A DNA stretch of 64,000 nucleotides from Sessilibacter corallicola. Lineage in GTDB: Bacteria > Pseudomonadota > Gammaproteobacteria > Pseudomonadales > Cellvibrionaceae. Shown piece after piece: positions 41,611 to 50,223 of the stretch (within the stretch, counting starts at the first letter, position 1; every line of letters begins with the position of its first letter). Both the position numbers and the translations under genes were made by a program. The notes below the pieces were generated by a model. That model was not told where the DNA came from. It did no database searches and saw nothing but the letters and a program-made list of their open reading frames with translations. The stretch is from positions 585,001 through 649,000 of the forward strand of contig NZ_JAJSLX010000002.1 of assembly GCF_021290925.1 (NCBI RefSeq), written 5' to 3'.

Positions 41611-44600
41611 ATGAAAACGTCGCTAATCAATGGCTTAGCCGCGAGTGCGCTTGTGCTAAGTGCTTTTTCTGCACTAGCCGACGACGAGCTAGTAATTTAC
41701 GTTTACAAGGATGGCAAAGCAGCGTCAGATATTACGGTTCGGTTAGATGGTGAAACTGATAAGCAAACCCTAAGTGGCGGCTCAGCTACCTTCGATCTAG
41801 AAGCGGGTGGGCACAGTGTTCAGCTGATTCAAAACGGCACCACTATCCACAGCTTTCGGTTTGATAGTGCCCAAGGCCAGTTAACGGATATTAATGTTGC
41901 TATAGAAGAAGGTACTTCTCCTAAAGTGGCGGTTGAGTCTTTCTATAAAACAGAAACCGCAGCGGAAAAACGATCTGCTCCTAACGGCTCTATTAAAGGT
42001 CGTGTTACTTCCGGCGGTGTTCCTGTTGCAAACGCGACCATTACTCTTACCAGTGATTCTGCGGTTTCTACGACCACAGATGCAGACGGTAACTACGATG
42101 TAGAAGTGGCGCGTGGTGTCTATAACCTAACCATTAGTCACCCAGACATGAAGTTGGTTGAATTGGACGACGTACGAGTGATTTCAAACGTTGCTAAAGG
42201 TTTGAACTTCACCATGAATGGTCGTAGCTCAACTCCAAGTTTGAACATTGCGACCCCTCAAATTGAAGAAGTTACTGTTCTTGCGCAATACAACCCAAAT
42301 GCATTTGAAGAAAGTGAGCGTTTTTCTGCAAACGTTATTGACACTTTAGGTATTGAGCAATTAGCACGTTTTGGGGATTCTGATATTGCAGGTTCCGTAA
42401 TTCGTTTGCCATCGGTTACTGTTCAAGACGATAGCTTTGTATTTATTCGCGGTTTAGGTGGTCGTTATGTAACGACAACATTAAACGGTGCAACACTACC
42501 AAGTACCAACCCAAATCGACGTTCGGTTCCTCTTGATCTTTTCCCAAGTAATATCGTTAGCCAGCTGGATGTTAAGAAAACTTTCTTGTCGAGCTTACCT
42601 GGTGAAAGTACTGGCGGTAACTTGGAAATTAATACCCGTACTTTTCCTGATGAAGGGGCTGGTAAATTCTCAATCAAAACCGGTTTTGTTGCTGGATTAA
42701 CTGGTGATACCGTCGCTTCTGATCCAGCGAATGGTGATTTTGATTTCTTAGGTTTTGATGATGGTTCTCGCCGTGAGCCGGCTGCCGTTGAAGCAATTGC
42801 AACGTTGTTGGACCCTGTACTTGCTCTAGGACTGAACCCCGGTGATGTGGAATTGCCTGCGCAATTGTTTAGCCAAGACGTGGACGAGAGTTTACGTGAG
42901 GCGGCAGGGTTTTTCTTGGTTGATGACTTTGACTTAGATGAAACCACCGCGACTCCAAATGTCAGTATTTCTGGTAATTATGGTGACTTGTTCTACGTTG
43001 GCGATAACGAACTGGGATATTTCGCTGCGCTTAACTACAAAACAGGTTACGAGCAAAAAGAAGACGGTATCTCACGTAGCTTCTCTACCTTAGGTGGTGG
43101 CGATGTAGAAGATGATTTTCGTTTTGATGAGAATACCTTCAGCGTTAACATTAGCGGATTACTTTCCGTTGGTTACAATTTAGGTAGTAGTTCATTTGTA
43201 TCGAACACTGTAATTTCTCGAGTAACAGAAAATCAGGTTCGCGTGTCTGAAGGTGTTGAGGGTGATTCTGGCGAAGAGAGCTTCCAATACACTATTGACT
43301 ATGAAGAACGCCAGTATGTTTCTCAGCAATTCGTAGGTGAACATTTTCTAAATGAATCTGGTAATCTTTCTACGGATTGGCAATTTACAGTGAGCCAAGC
43401 CACTCGTTATGCCCCCGATCGACGTGAAGTTCAATTTAATTTAGAACAGCCGAACGAGCCGTTCCGTCTACAGTTGTCTGAGACTATTCGCCGTTACGAT
43501 GAGCTGGAAGACTTTAACTACGACGTATCTAATAATTACGAATGGCTAATTAGTTCAGATGGAAGTGTTGATCAAACTTTAAATTTTGGTTTGCAATACA
43601 TTTATCGTGAGCGCGATTCAGAATCTTCTACTTATGGTTTCCGCCATAACGATAGCATTCCGGATTTAACAATATCTGAAGATTTATTGGTTTCTGATGT
43701 TATTAATGATGCTAATGTTTCTGGTAACCCTACTGACGGAATTCAGTTTTTTGACCGAACACTGCCTAGTGATTCCTACGAGTCTGATCTAACGTTATCC
43801 ACGGCCTATTTGTCTTACGATTTATTTTTAGATTCTAAGTACCAGTTTATTCTGGGTGCTCGATACGAAGATTTTGAGCTTAATACCGATACTTTCCTTC
43901 TGACAGGTACTCAAGAGCTTGATCCAGCGGGTATCGATGAAGACATATTTTTACCGTCTTTAGCCTTTAACTGGTATTACTCCGATAAACAGCAAATACG
44001 TTTTGCTCTAGCCAAAACAATCAGTCGTCCCGACTTTAAAGAAGTATCCAACGCGACTTTCTTTGATAAAGAACTGAATGTTCGTGTTCGCGGTAATCCA
44101 GATCTTGAAGAATCAGAAGTACTGAATGCGGACATCCGTTGGGAATATTATTGGTCGGATACCGAAAACATCAGTGTCGCTATTTTCTATAAAGATTTTG
44201 ATAATCCTATTGAACGTGTAATTTTGGATGCGTCAGGTACAGCGGGTAATTCTCGAACTTTCGAAAATGGTGAGAGTGCTGATTTGATCGGAATTGAAGT
44301 AGACACTCGAATTGAATTCCCTTTGAACTCTGCATACACACAATCTGTATTTGTCGCTACGAATGCAAGTTTAGTTGATTCAGAAATTGAGTTGGAAGGT
44401 GGTGAAACTAGTGATCTAGAAGGTGTGCCAGACTATACCTTTAACTTGGTCGTTGGTTGGGATGACTTAGAGAATAATCAAGAATTAACGGTATTGTTCA
44501 ACCAAAGTGGTGATACCAAAAAAGATTCCGGTCGCGGTAATCAGGGCGATGTAATACTAGAGCCATTTTCCGATCTTAATATTAATTATAAGAAAACTTT

Positions 44601-44736
44601 TGCCGGTGACTTAACGTTTACAGCAAAAGTAAAAAATCTATTGGATTCGGAAGTTGAATTCAGTCAGGGCGGCGGAACTTTCCAAAGCTATAAAAAAGGT
44701 ATCGAGTTTGAAGCCGGTATCGATTGGAGTTTCTAG
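41611..44736 (+). CDS. TonB-dependent outer-membrane receptor with carboxypeptidase-regulatory-like domain
   Basis: 1041 aa from ATG 41611 (GAGG five nt upstream). Signal peptide about 1-24. An N-terminal beta domain (25-110) and a CarboxypepD_reg-like domain (about 122-205; GRVTSGGVPVANATITLTSD, TTTDADGNYDVEV) precede the plug, which opens at IEEVTVLAQYNPNAFEESE and contains FIRGLGGRYVTTTLNGATLP and SLPGESTGGNLEINTR. The 22-strand barrel follows and ends in the aromatic GIDWSF. It imports a large or scarce substrate using proton-motive force via TonB/ExbBD. It is directly upstream (70 nt) of a lipoprotein gene that looks like its partner. Substrate unknown; plausible ones are iron or cobalt chelates, proteins or glycans. 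Confidence 0.9.
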   Translation: MKTSLINGLAASALVLSAFSALADDELVIYVYKDGKAASDITVRLDGETDKQTLSGGSATFDLEAGGHSVQLIQNGTTIHSFRFDSAQGQLTDINVAIEEGTSPKVAVESFYKTETAAEKRSAPNGSIKGRVTSGGVPVANATITLTSDSAVSTTTDADGNYDVEVARGVYNLTISHPDMKLVELDDVRVISNVAKGLNFTMNGRSSTPSLNIATPQIEEVTVLAQYNPNAFEESERFSANVIDTLGIEQLARFGDSDIAGSVIRLPSVTVQDDSFVFIRGLGGRYVTTTLNGATLPSTNPNRRSVPLDLFPSNIVSQLDVKKTFLSSLPGESTGGNLEINTRTFPDEGAGKFSIKTGFVAGLTGDTVASDPANGDFDFLGFDDGSRREPAAVEAIATLLDPVLALGLNPGDVELPAQLFSQDVDESLREAAGFFLVDDFDLDETTATPNVSISGNYGDLFYVGDNELGYFAALNYKTGYEQKEDGISRSFSTLGGGDVEDDFRFDENTFSVNISGLLSVGYNLGSSSFVSNTVISRVTENQVRVSEGVEGDSGEESFQYTIDYEERQYVSQQFVGEHFLNESGNLSTDWQFTVSQATRYAPDRREVQFNLEQPNEPFRLQLSETIRRYDELEDFNYDVSNNYEWLISSDGSVDQTLNFGLQYIYRERDSESSTYGFRHNDSIPDLTISEDLLVSDVINDANVSGNPTDGIQFFDRTLPSDSYESDLTLSTAYLSYDLFLDSKYQFILGARYEDFELNTDTFLLTGTQELDPAGIDEDIFLPSLAFNWYYSDKQQIRFALAKTISRPDFKEVSNATFFDKELNVRVRGNPDLEESEVLNADIRWEYYWSDTENISVAIFYKDFDNPIERVILDASGTAGNSRTFENGESADLIGIEVDTRIEFPLNSAYTQSVFVATNASLVDSEIELEGGETSDLEGVPDYTFNLVVGWDDLENNQELTVLFNQSGDTKKDSGRGNQGDVILEPFSDLNINYKKTFAGDLTFTAKVKNLLDSEVEFSQGGGTFQSYKKGIEFEAGIDWSF

Positions 44737-44806
44737 CTAGAGCAGTTGGAACTAATAAAGTCATTTAAATAAATTTGAATTTAAACGTGACATTTTAGGA
44801 GATGTT

Positions 44807-46270
44807 ATGGAAATTAAAAAGTTAATGCTGGCAACAGTAATTTTTGGTGCTGTGGGCGGATTATACGGCTGCTCTGGTGATGAAGACGCAACTATCACTA
44901 TCGAAGGTGATACTGTTGTTGGTAACAATGGCGGTAATGGCGGAACATCAGTTGATTGTCCTGACTTTGCACTAGAAGTTACTGTTAATAATACTGGAAT
45001 GTGTCAAGTTCCAGCGACCATTATGGAAAATGTTACTCTAACTTCAGATGTGCCTTGGTTTATGGCTAGCCGAGTTACTGTTGGTAATGGTAACCAAGAA
45101 ATGTCAGCTACTGATGGAATCTTAGACGCTGACGATACTCCTGTTGCTGAAGTTGTATTAACAATTGAAGCTGGTACTGAGGTCTTTGCTCAGAACGATA
45201 GCTTCGCTAACTTAATTATTACTCGTGGCTCACAAATCATGGCTATGGGTACTGCTGCTGAGCCAATCGTATTCAGTTCTGCTGATGCTGATCTAGAGGG
45301 TTCTGGCGAGTGGGGTGGTTTGATCCTTCACGGTTATGGTTTGCATAACGTGTGTGATTACCCAGAAGACATGGGCGGTATGCCAGTTGACTGTAACATC
45401 GACAGTGAAGGTGAATCCGGCTTTGCTGGTGGTCACGACAACACTGACAGCAGTGGTGTATTGAACTACGTTGTTGTTGCTGAAGCGGGCTTCGAATTCT
45501 CAGTTGGTAACGAAATCAATGGTATTTCATTTGTTGCAGTTGGTTCTGGCACTGAAGTTGACTTCATCCAAGTTCACAACAATGCGGATGACGGTGTTGA
45601 GTTCTACGGTGGTGCGGTTAACGCGTCTCACTTAGTATTAACTGGTAACCAAGACGAGTCTATTGACTGGGACGAAGGTTACGTTGGTAACATCCAGTTT
45701 GCGTTGGTTATTCAGAATGATGGTTCTGACCACGCAATTGAAGCAGATACTCTAGGTAACCCAACCTTCCTTTCTGCTCCTACTGTTGTAAACGCTACTT
45801 TCTTAGGTGCTGGTGACGGTTTCTCTGAATTACACCGCTTGAAAGATTCTACTGGTGGCTTTATCCACAACTCAGTACTAACAAGTGCTAGCGGTATGCC
45901 TCTTGATGTGTGTGTTGCGCTTGAAGATGCAGATACTCTTACTAATGCAATGAACGAAGCAATTGCTTATAACAATGTTATTGCCGATTGTACTGAGTTC
46001 GAAACCTCTGATGGTACTCCAAGCATGTTGCTAGATCGTGCTACTGTTACTTTGACCGCTGGTCTTGTTGACGAAACTACTTACGCTTCTGCTGCTGCTG
46101 CTGCTGATGGCTTAATGCCAATCGACTTCACTGCATTCGATGCAACTCACCCAGAATCAATGGCTTCTCAAGCTGGTGACTTCTTCGAAGACACTGATTA
46201 CGCGGGTGCTGTTGAGCCAGGTGCTGCTACCTTATGGTTCGAAGGTTGGACTGTAGAAGATTCTTTGTAA
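44807..46270 (+). CDS. Beta-helix-like surface lipoprotein, partner of the TonB receptor
   Basis: 487 aa. Signal peptide and lipobox LYGC (Cys 22), then a Gly/Asn linker. The body has irregular 20-25-residue rungs (VVLTIEAGTEVFAQNDS, LIITRGSQIMAMGTAAEPIVFSS, GVLNYVVVAEAGFEFSVGNE, GVEFYGGAVNASHLVLTGNQ) like right-handed parallel beta-helix proteins and carries several Cys pairs. It ends WFEGWTVEDSL. Proteins of this kind often follow TonB receptors in marine Gammaproteobacteria and are thought to sit on the cell surface and hand over the substrate; that role is inference. A strong terminator follows, closing the two-gene operon. Confidence 0.78.
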   Translation: MEIKKLMLATVIFGAVGGLYGCSGDEDATITIEGDTVVGNNGGNGGTSVDCPDFALEVTVNNTGMCQVPATIMENVTLTSDVPWFMASRVTVGNGNQEMSATDGILDADDTPVAEVVLTIEAGTEVFAQNDSFANLIITRGSQIMAMGTAAEPIVFSSADADLEGSGEWGGLILHGYGLHNVCDYPEDMGGMPVDCNIDSEGESGFAGGHDNTDSSGVLNYVVVAEAGFEFSVGNEINGISFVAVGSGTEVDFIQVHNNADDGVEFYGGAVNASHLVLTGNQDESIDWDEGYVGNIQFALVIQNDGSDHAIEADTLGNPTFLSAPTVVNATFLGAGDGFSELHRLKDSTGGFIHNSVLTSASGMPLDVCVALEDADTLTNAMNEAIAYNNVIADCTEFETSDGTPSMLLDRATVTLTAGLVDETTYASAAAAADGLMPIDFTAFDATHPESMASQAGDFFEDTDYAGAVEPGAATLWFEGWTVEDSL

Positions 46271-46294
46271 TTTAAAAATTACATAAGAACTCTG

Positions 46295-46324
46295 AAAAAA
46301 CCCAGGCAATGCCTGGGTTTTTTT
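46295..46324 (+). terminator. Intrinsic terminator of the receptor/lipoprotein operon
   Basis: AAAAAACCCAGGC (46295-46307) / GCCTGGGTTTTTTT (46311-46324) with loop AAT, a 13-bp stem ending in seven Ts. The A-run on the other side makes it potentially bidirectional, serving the minus-strand MOSC gene as well. Confidence 0.88.
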
Positions 46325-46454
46325 GTGCTCTAAAGTTATGATTTTTCCAGCTCTGTGTTGTGCCTTTTCGATTTAAACTGTTAGATCCTCAACAGTACGT
46401 TTTAATCAGAAAAACTCTATTCGTCTTAATTGTCTTGCGGTTATTCTGTGTTTG

Positions 46455-46967
46455 TTAGTTGCTTGGTTCTTCTTTTAAAACCGGCAAGATTTGATCGCCT
46501 ACACTGATTTTTCCACCTTTTATAATTTTTGCGCAGATACCTCCGTGGCCTAATACGGCAGCAGCGCCGCCAACCCCTAGATTTTGCTCCATGCGTCGGC
46601 ACGGATGGCATTGTGCGGTTGCTTCAAAAATCACATCGCCAATCTGAAAATACTGATGCCGTAACGCTTGTAAGTTGATACCCGATACCACTAAATTTCT
46701 GCGTAATAAGCTTGGATCGATGGAGTCAATGTTCAGTAATTTTTCTATGACTTCGATGTGTTCTTGATTGATGATGGTCACTTGCCTTGCCGAGCCTGGG
46801 GTTGCCTCACAGCGGCGATCGCCTTCTAATCCGAGTTCTTCCAGGGCATTTGCTGTCTCTACGATGATCATGGGGGCTTTTCGGGCGGGCCGTAAACCGA
46901 TCCAATTCAGGGTTCCTGGAGACATGGTTGGAACGTAGCGGGCAAATAGTTTGTGCAGAGCAGACAT
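46455..46967 (-). CDS. MOSC-domain protein
   Basis: 170 aa, single MOSC domain (C-terminal domain of molybdenum cofactor sulfurases). Features: LGLEGDRRCEATPGSARQVTII (the GDR segment), LLRRNLVVSGINL (RRN-ivxG pattern), IGDVIFEATAQCHPCRRME with the conserved Cys, and GGICAKIIKGGKISVGDQI. MOSC proteins bind sulfur-carrying Moco and deliver or use it, for example in YiiM-type N-hydroxylated-base reduction. This is one of the genes linked to Mo biology in the window (with mobA), though at a distance of about 12 kb. It is a single transcription unit on the minus strand. Confidence 0.85.
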   Translation of the reverse strand: MSALHKLFARYVPTMSPGTLNWIGLRPARKAPMIIVETANALEELGLEGDRRCEATPGSARQVTIINQEHIEVIEKLLNIDSIDPSLLRRNLVVSGINLQALRHQYFQIGDVIFEATAQCHPCRRMEQNLGVGGAAAVLGHGGICAKIIKGGKISVGDQILPVLKEEPSN

Positions 46968-47358
46968 GACTTCTTCCAGATTAAAAATTCAACGATTAAT
47001 GAGTTCTTAATGATACTTTACACGATTTTTCGTAAATATTATTGAGTCAAATTGCACGAGAGTGATGTTGTTAGTAGGTTGACGCTTTTCATCAGTTCTT
47101 TTTTGTACCACTTGATTTAGATTGGCTCGGTTATCATTTGTGTAGAGATTTCTCAATAACAGGGCAAAAAGGGTAAGCGTGCTTTCTGTTTGTTTTGTTA
47201 TTGGTTTATGACTTTATAATTTTATGACTTGGAATAACGAGCCACACCACTTCGTTTTATTGAAAGAAATACCAAAAAAGTAAAGAGTGTTGGTGGTTAA
47301 CAGTGAGAACAGTTTTTATTGTGCATTCTTAAAGGTTGCATGAGTTTAGGAGAGATGA
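46968..47358. other. Divergent intergenic region between the MOSC gene and the thioesterase
   Basis: 391 nt, AT-rich, no gene. It should hold promoters for both flanking genes. Apart from TTTAGGAGAG, the strong ribosome binding site of the thioesterase gene, I see no clear motif. Confidence 0.4.
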
Positions 47359-47940
47359 ATGAATTTATGGTTCAGGCTGATAGGTCTGTTGTTCAGTAGA
47401 CCTTGGCGGTCCAAAGTGACTAATAAAGACCATGTGGCGGTAATTAAATTGCGAGTGTGGCCGACAGATTTGGATTTAAATCGCCATGTTACCAATGGTC
47501 GTTATTTTGCTTTTGGCGATATTGCTCGAATCGATTTTGCTCTGAAGACCGGTACTCATAAGGTGGCGTGGAAACACAAGGCAACAGCTGTTGTTGGGGA
47601 TACTTGGGGAAAATTTCGTAAAGAATTAAAGTTGTTCGAAGCGTTTGAAATACACACAAAAATCATTGGTTGGGACGAAAAATGGTTTTATTTTAAACAT
47701 TATTTTGTGCGTAATGAGCGCATTGTTGGTGTTGTTGTTGTACGTGGCCTTTTTAAAACTAGGAGTTACACCGTGCCGCCACAAGAATTTTTTCGAGAGC
47801 TTGGTTTTGATGATACTCCGCCCGAAAAAGGTGAATGGTTGGAGCATTGGTCGAAAAGTTGTGACTTAATGAGTGAGGAAATTCGCGAATTTGAAAATTC
47901 CGATAACATTAACTATCTGAATAAAGAAAATAACACCTAA
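47359..47940 (+). CDS. Hotdog-fold thioesterase-like protein (4HBT/THEM6-like)
   Basis: 193 aa. The N-terminal segment (LWFRLIGLLFSRPW) is hydrophobic and may anchor it to the membrane. The hotdog signature is WPTDLDLNRHVTNGRYFAFGD, where the Asp-x-Asp-x-N-x-H-x-x-N-x-x-Y pattern of acyl-CoA thioesterases contains the catalytic Asp region, followed by EKWFYFKHYFVRN, VRGLFKTRSYTVPPQ. Hydrolysis of acyl-CoA or acyl-ACP is likely, with unknown chain specificity. Start ATG 47359 has AGGAG seven nt upstream. It is monocistronic and convergent with the sigma operon. Confidence 0.8.
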   Translation: MNLWFRLIGLLFSRPWRSKVTNKDHVAVIKLRVWPTDLDLNRHVTNGRYFAFGDIARIDFALKTGTHKVAWKHKATAVVGDTWGKFRKELKLFEAFEIHTKIIGWDEKWFYFKHYFVRNERIVGVVVVRGLFKTRSYTVPPQEFFRELGFDDTPPEKGEWLEHWSKSCDLMSEEIREFENSDNINYLNKENNT

Positions 47941-48006
47941 ATATTTTTTATGTAAACATCGCAAAGAGTCGGTGATTACTCTTTGCGATGCAATAGACCG
48001 TTAGAA

Positions 48007-48900
48007 TTATTTGATCCTGACATTTCCACTGACGGTTGAAATTGAAACGTCACCATCTCCATTTCCTGAATTAAAGGTGAGTGAACTGCCGACCCATCGA
48101 TTTTTATCTGGTTTGGCCTCAGTCAGTAAGTTTCTGATGTCTCCACTCATGGTTTCAACTTGGAATGTAGCGCTTACTGGGTTTAAGAAAAAGACTTGTA
48201 TATCGCCACTAACGGCATTCCATTCCAAAGACAATTGATCGCTGTCTGTGTTGGTTTTTGTGTCAATGTCTCCCGAGACGGAGCTGAATTCACCTTCTCG
48301 AAGCTCGCCTTTATTGTTGATATCAATATCGCCTTGTACAGATTCAGCTTCAATGCGTGTGGCTAATCCTTCGTAATCGATATCGCCACTGACTGACTCG
48401 ACAAACACTAAGCCTTCGTGATCTTCAATATTAATATCGCCGCTGACGGTGTCGATATTTAAACGGGCGCGATTGCCGTAAATGTCGACGTCGCCGCTTA
48501 CGGATTCAATTTGCACATCGTTTAAAATATTTTCTAATACAAAATCGGTAGAAAAACCTTCGGCATCGATTTTTGAATTTGACGGTACTTTAATGACAAG
48601 AGCACTGCCGTTTATATTGCCTGCGTTGTGTCCCCAGCCGCTTCGAGGTTGGTCGGATTCAATAACAATATTGACTCGAGATTCGCTGGCGTCAAAAATA
48701 AATTTTTCTGTATTTTCGTCTAGGGTGCCGCTGATAGCAACTTGGTTTTTATCCCAAGCTTGGATAGAAACATTACCGCGAACATTTTCAATTTGGATTT
48801 TAGGGTTGCTGCCAGTGTCTTTAATTTCATCGATGCTTTGGCCGGCAGCAATGGCGATACAAGGCATTGTCAGCGCTAAGCAGCTCATAATAATTTTCAT
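48007..48900 (-). CDS. DUF4097-like secreted protein with repeated VSGDI motifs
   Basis: 297 aa from the ATG at 48900 (GAGGAAGAG upstream). Signal peptide cleaved near IAIAAG. The mature protein is a beta-helix-like array in which SVSGDIDI, TVSGDINI, SVQGDIDI, AVSGDIQV and TMSGDIRN recur every 20-25 residues (about 140-290), as in DUF4097/adhesin-like proteins placed after ECF sigma operons. It starts 10 nt after the anti-sigma stop, so the three genes form one operon. The likely role is an envelope surface or sensory protein controlled by the sigma factor; there is no proof. Confidence 0.78.
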   Translation of the reverse strand: MKIIMSCLALTMPCIAIAAGQSIDEIKDTGSNPKIQIENVRGNVSIQAWDKNQVAISGTLDENTEKFIFDASESRVNIVIESDQPRSGWGHNAGNINGSALVIKVPSNSKIDAEGFSTDFVLENILNDVQIESVSGDVDIYGNRARLNIDTVSGDINIEDHEGLVFVESVSGDIDYEGLATRIEAESVQGDIDINNKGELREGEFSSVSGDIDTKTNTDSDQLSLEWNAVSGDIQVFFLNPVSATFQVETMSGDIRNLLTEAKPDKNRWVGSSLTFNSGNGDGDVSISTVSGNVRIK

Positions 48901-48910
48901 AATCTCTTCC

Positions 48911-49435
48911 TCACAATGCGATTGTATTTGCACGGTTAACTAAATTAATTTGTTGTTTTGATAAATCTAAAAGGCGTTTATTTAGCGTCGGATCGTTCGG
49001 TGATTCTTTTAATGCTGTTTTAATTTGGACTAACGCCATTTCTATGATGAGTAAATTCTCACGAATAACGGCTTCTTCTGGTGATTCAGAGCAAGACTGA
49101 TTACCCAAGCTTACGGGAATCGCAGATATCGTGGCCTGGGTATTGTTTTGTGGGGTTAAAATATCAGACGTTACTGCGGTTGCCAGTTGGGTCCTGAGTT
49201 GGTTGTTGTCCTGGTGTAAAAAGACTGAGTACCCCAAACTTAATACGCAAACAAATAATGAGGCTGCAATCGAAAAGCCAGAGGCATGCTGCCACCAATG
49301 AGTTTGTTTCGGCAGTTTTTGTTCTATTCCAGGCCATAAATCTGCCTCTAGTTCCGGCGGATTTTTATGGAGCTGGCTCAACATGTTGTCGAGCTGATCA
49401 TCAGTTAATTTGTTTTGGTCGTTAGTCATGTTCAC
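48911..49435 (-). CDS. Putative anti-sigma factor (single-pass membrane protein)
   Basis: About 174 aa from GTG 49435 (an ATG two codons later is equally good). The N-terminal cytosolic region (LTDDQLDNMLSQLHKNPPELEADLW) is helical, as in sigma-binding anti-sigma domains, followed by a Trp-rich juxtamembrane stretch and one membrane helix (about 54-72, FSIAASLFVCVLSLGYSVFL). The periplasmic part has a coiled-coil-like end (ENLLIIEMALVQIKTALKES). No zinc-finger HxxxCxxC is present. It lies 26 nt after the sigma gene and before the DUF4097-like gene, the usual order for a sigma/anti-sigma pair. Confidence 0.7.
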   Translation of the reverse strand: MNMTNDQNKLTDDQLDNMLSQLHKNPPELEADLWPGIEQKLPKQTHWWQHASGFSIAASLFVCVLSLGYSVFLHQDNNQLRTQLATAVTSDILTPQNNTQATISAIPVSLGNQSCSESPEEAVIRENLLIIEMALVQIKTALKESPNDPTLNKRLLDLSKQQINLVNRANTIAL

Positions 49436-49461
49436 AACGAATCTGTTTGTTTAAATTAAGT

Positions 49462-49983
49462 TTATTCAGCATTGGCAAACCACGATTTCAAAGTATTTCG
49501 AGCGCGATGCAACTGCGCCTTGCTGGTGCCGACGGCAATGTTGAGCATGCTGGCAATTTCTTCATGGGTGTATCCTTCGATACTGTACAAAACCAACACT
49601 GAGCGAGCGCCCTCTGGTAATTTTTGAATGGCTTTTTCCATATCGCCATCAAGGTCAGGGGGTGTTTGGCTTTGGCCATCGTGCTCATTGGTATCAAGTT
49701 CATCTTCTAAATTGGCTTTACTGCGTCGCAACGCAGAGATAACAACATTGGCGGTGACTCTGTGCAGCCATGTACCAAATTGGCTTTCTCCTTTGAAGCT
49801 GCCTATCTTGCTCCACGCGCGCACAAAGGCGTCCTGGCTTAAATCTTCGGCCCAGTGTCGATCCCCGCAAAGTCGGTACGCGAGAGCAAAAACTCTACCG
49901 CTGTAAATTCGATAAAGTCGCTCAAAGGCTTTGGTGTTGCCATTTTGAGCAGCTTTAACAAGCTTCGATTCTGTCTTGTCCAA
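49462..49983 (-). CDS. ECF-type RNA polymerase sigma factor
   Basis: 173 aa sigma-70-family ECF factor. Region 2 (about 10-75): FERLYRIYSGRVFALAYRLCGDRHWAEDLSQDAFVRAWSK with the -10-binding DAFVRAW, and GESQFGTWLHRVTANVVI. Region 4 (about 120-165): LPEGARSVLVLYSIEGYTHEEIA, then GTSKAQLHRARNTLKSW, the HTH that binds the -35. The start TTG 49983 has AAGGAA upstream. First gene of the operon with the anti-sigma factor and the DUF4097-like protein. No AACTT/TCT-type ECF autopromoter was recognised in the 240-nt upstream gap. Confidence 0.9.
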   Translation of the reverse strand: MDKTESKLVKAAQNGNTKAFERLYRIYSGRVFALAYRLCGDRHWAEDLSQDAFVRAWSKIGSFKGESQFGTWLHRVTANVVISALRRSKANLEDELDTNEHDGQSQTPPDLDGDMEKAIQKLPEGARSVLVLYSIEGYTHEEIASMLNIAVGTSKAQLHRARNTLKSWFANAE

Positions 49984-50166
49984 TGGTTTTTTAATTCCTT
50001 CCTTTTGGGTGCTAAGACGTAGCTAGAAGAATAAAAGGTTTACACGAATTAAGATCGAATTGCACTAGAACTGTCTGTTCGAATTAAATTCAATTATATG
50101 AAATGGATTACGTTGGAAAGAAATGAGGTAAGAGCAGGTGAGTTAATGGGGAAATCTTGGAGATAA

Positions 50167-50197
50167 AAATAAAGCCAGCGTGGTGCTGGCTTTATTT
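50167..50197 (-). terminator. Intrinsic terminator of gltA
   Basis: AAATAAAGCCAGC (50167-50179) / GCTGGCTTTATTT (50185-50197) with a 5-nt loop. It is 27 nt after the gltA stop, and on the minus strand the stem ends with TTTATTTTTATC. T/A-runs on both sides make it bidirectional. Confidence 0.8.
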
Positions 50198-50223
50198 TGT
50201 CAGACTTGCATCTCGAATGAGAA

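Noticed and set aside
48482-48943. 153-codon plus-strand frame over the DUF4097-like gene
   Set aside because: Antisense shadow of a repetitive gene whose minus-strand protein has a signal peptide and a regular repeat.
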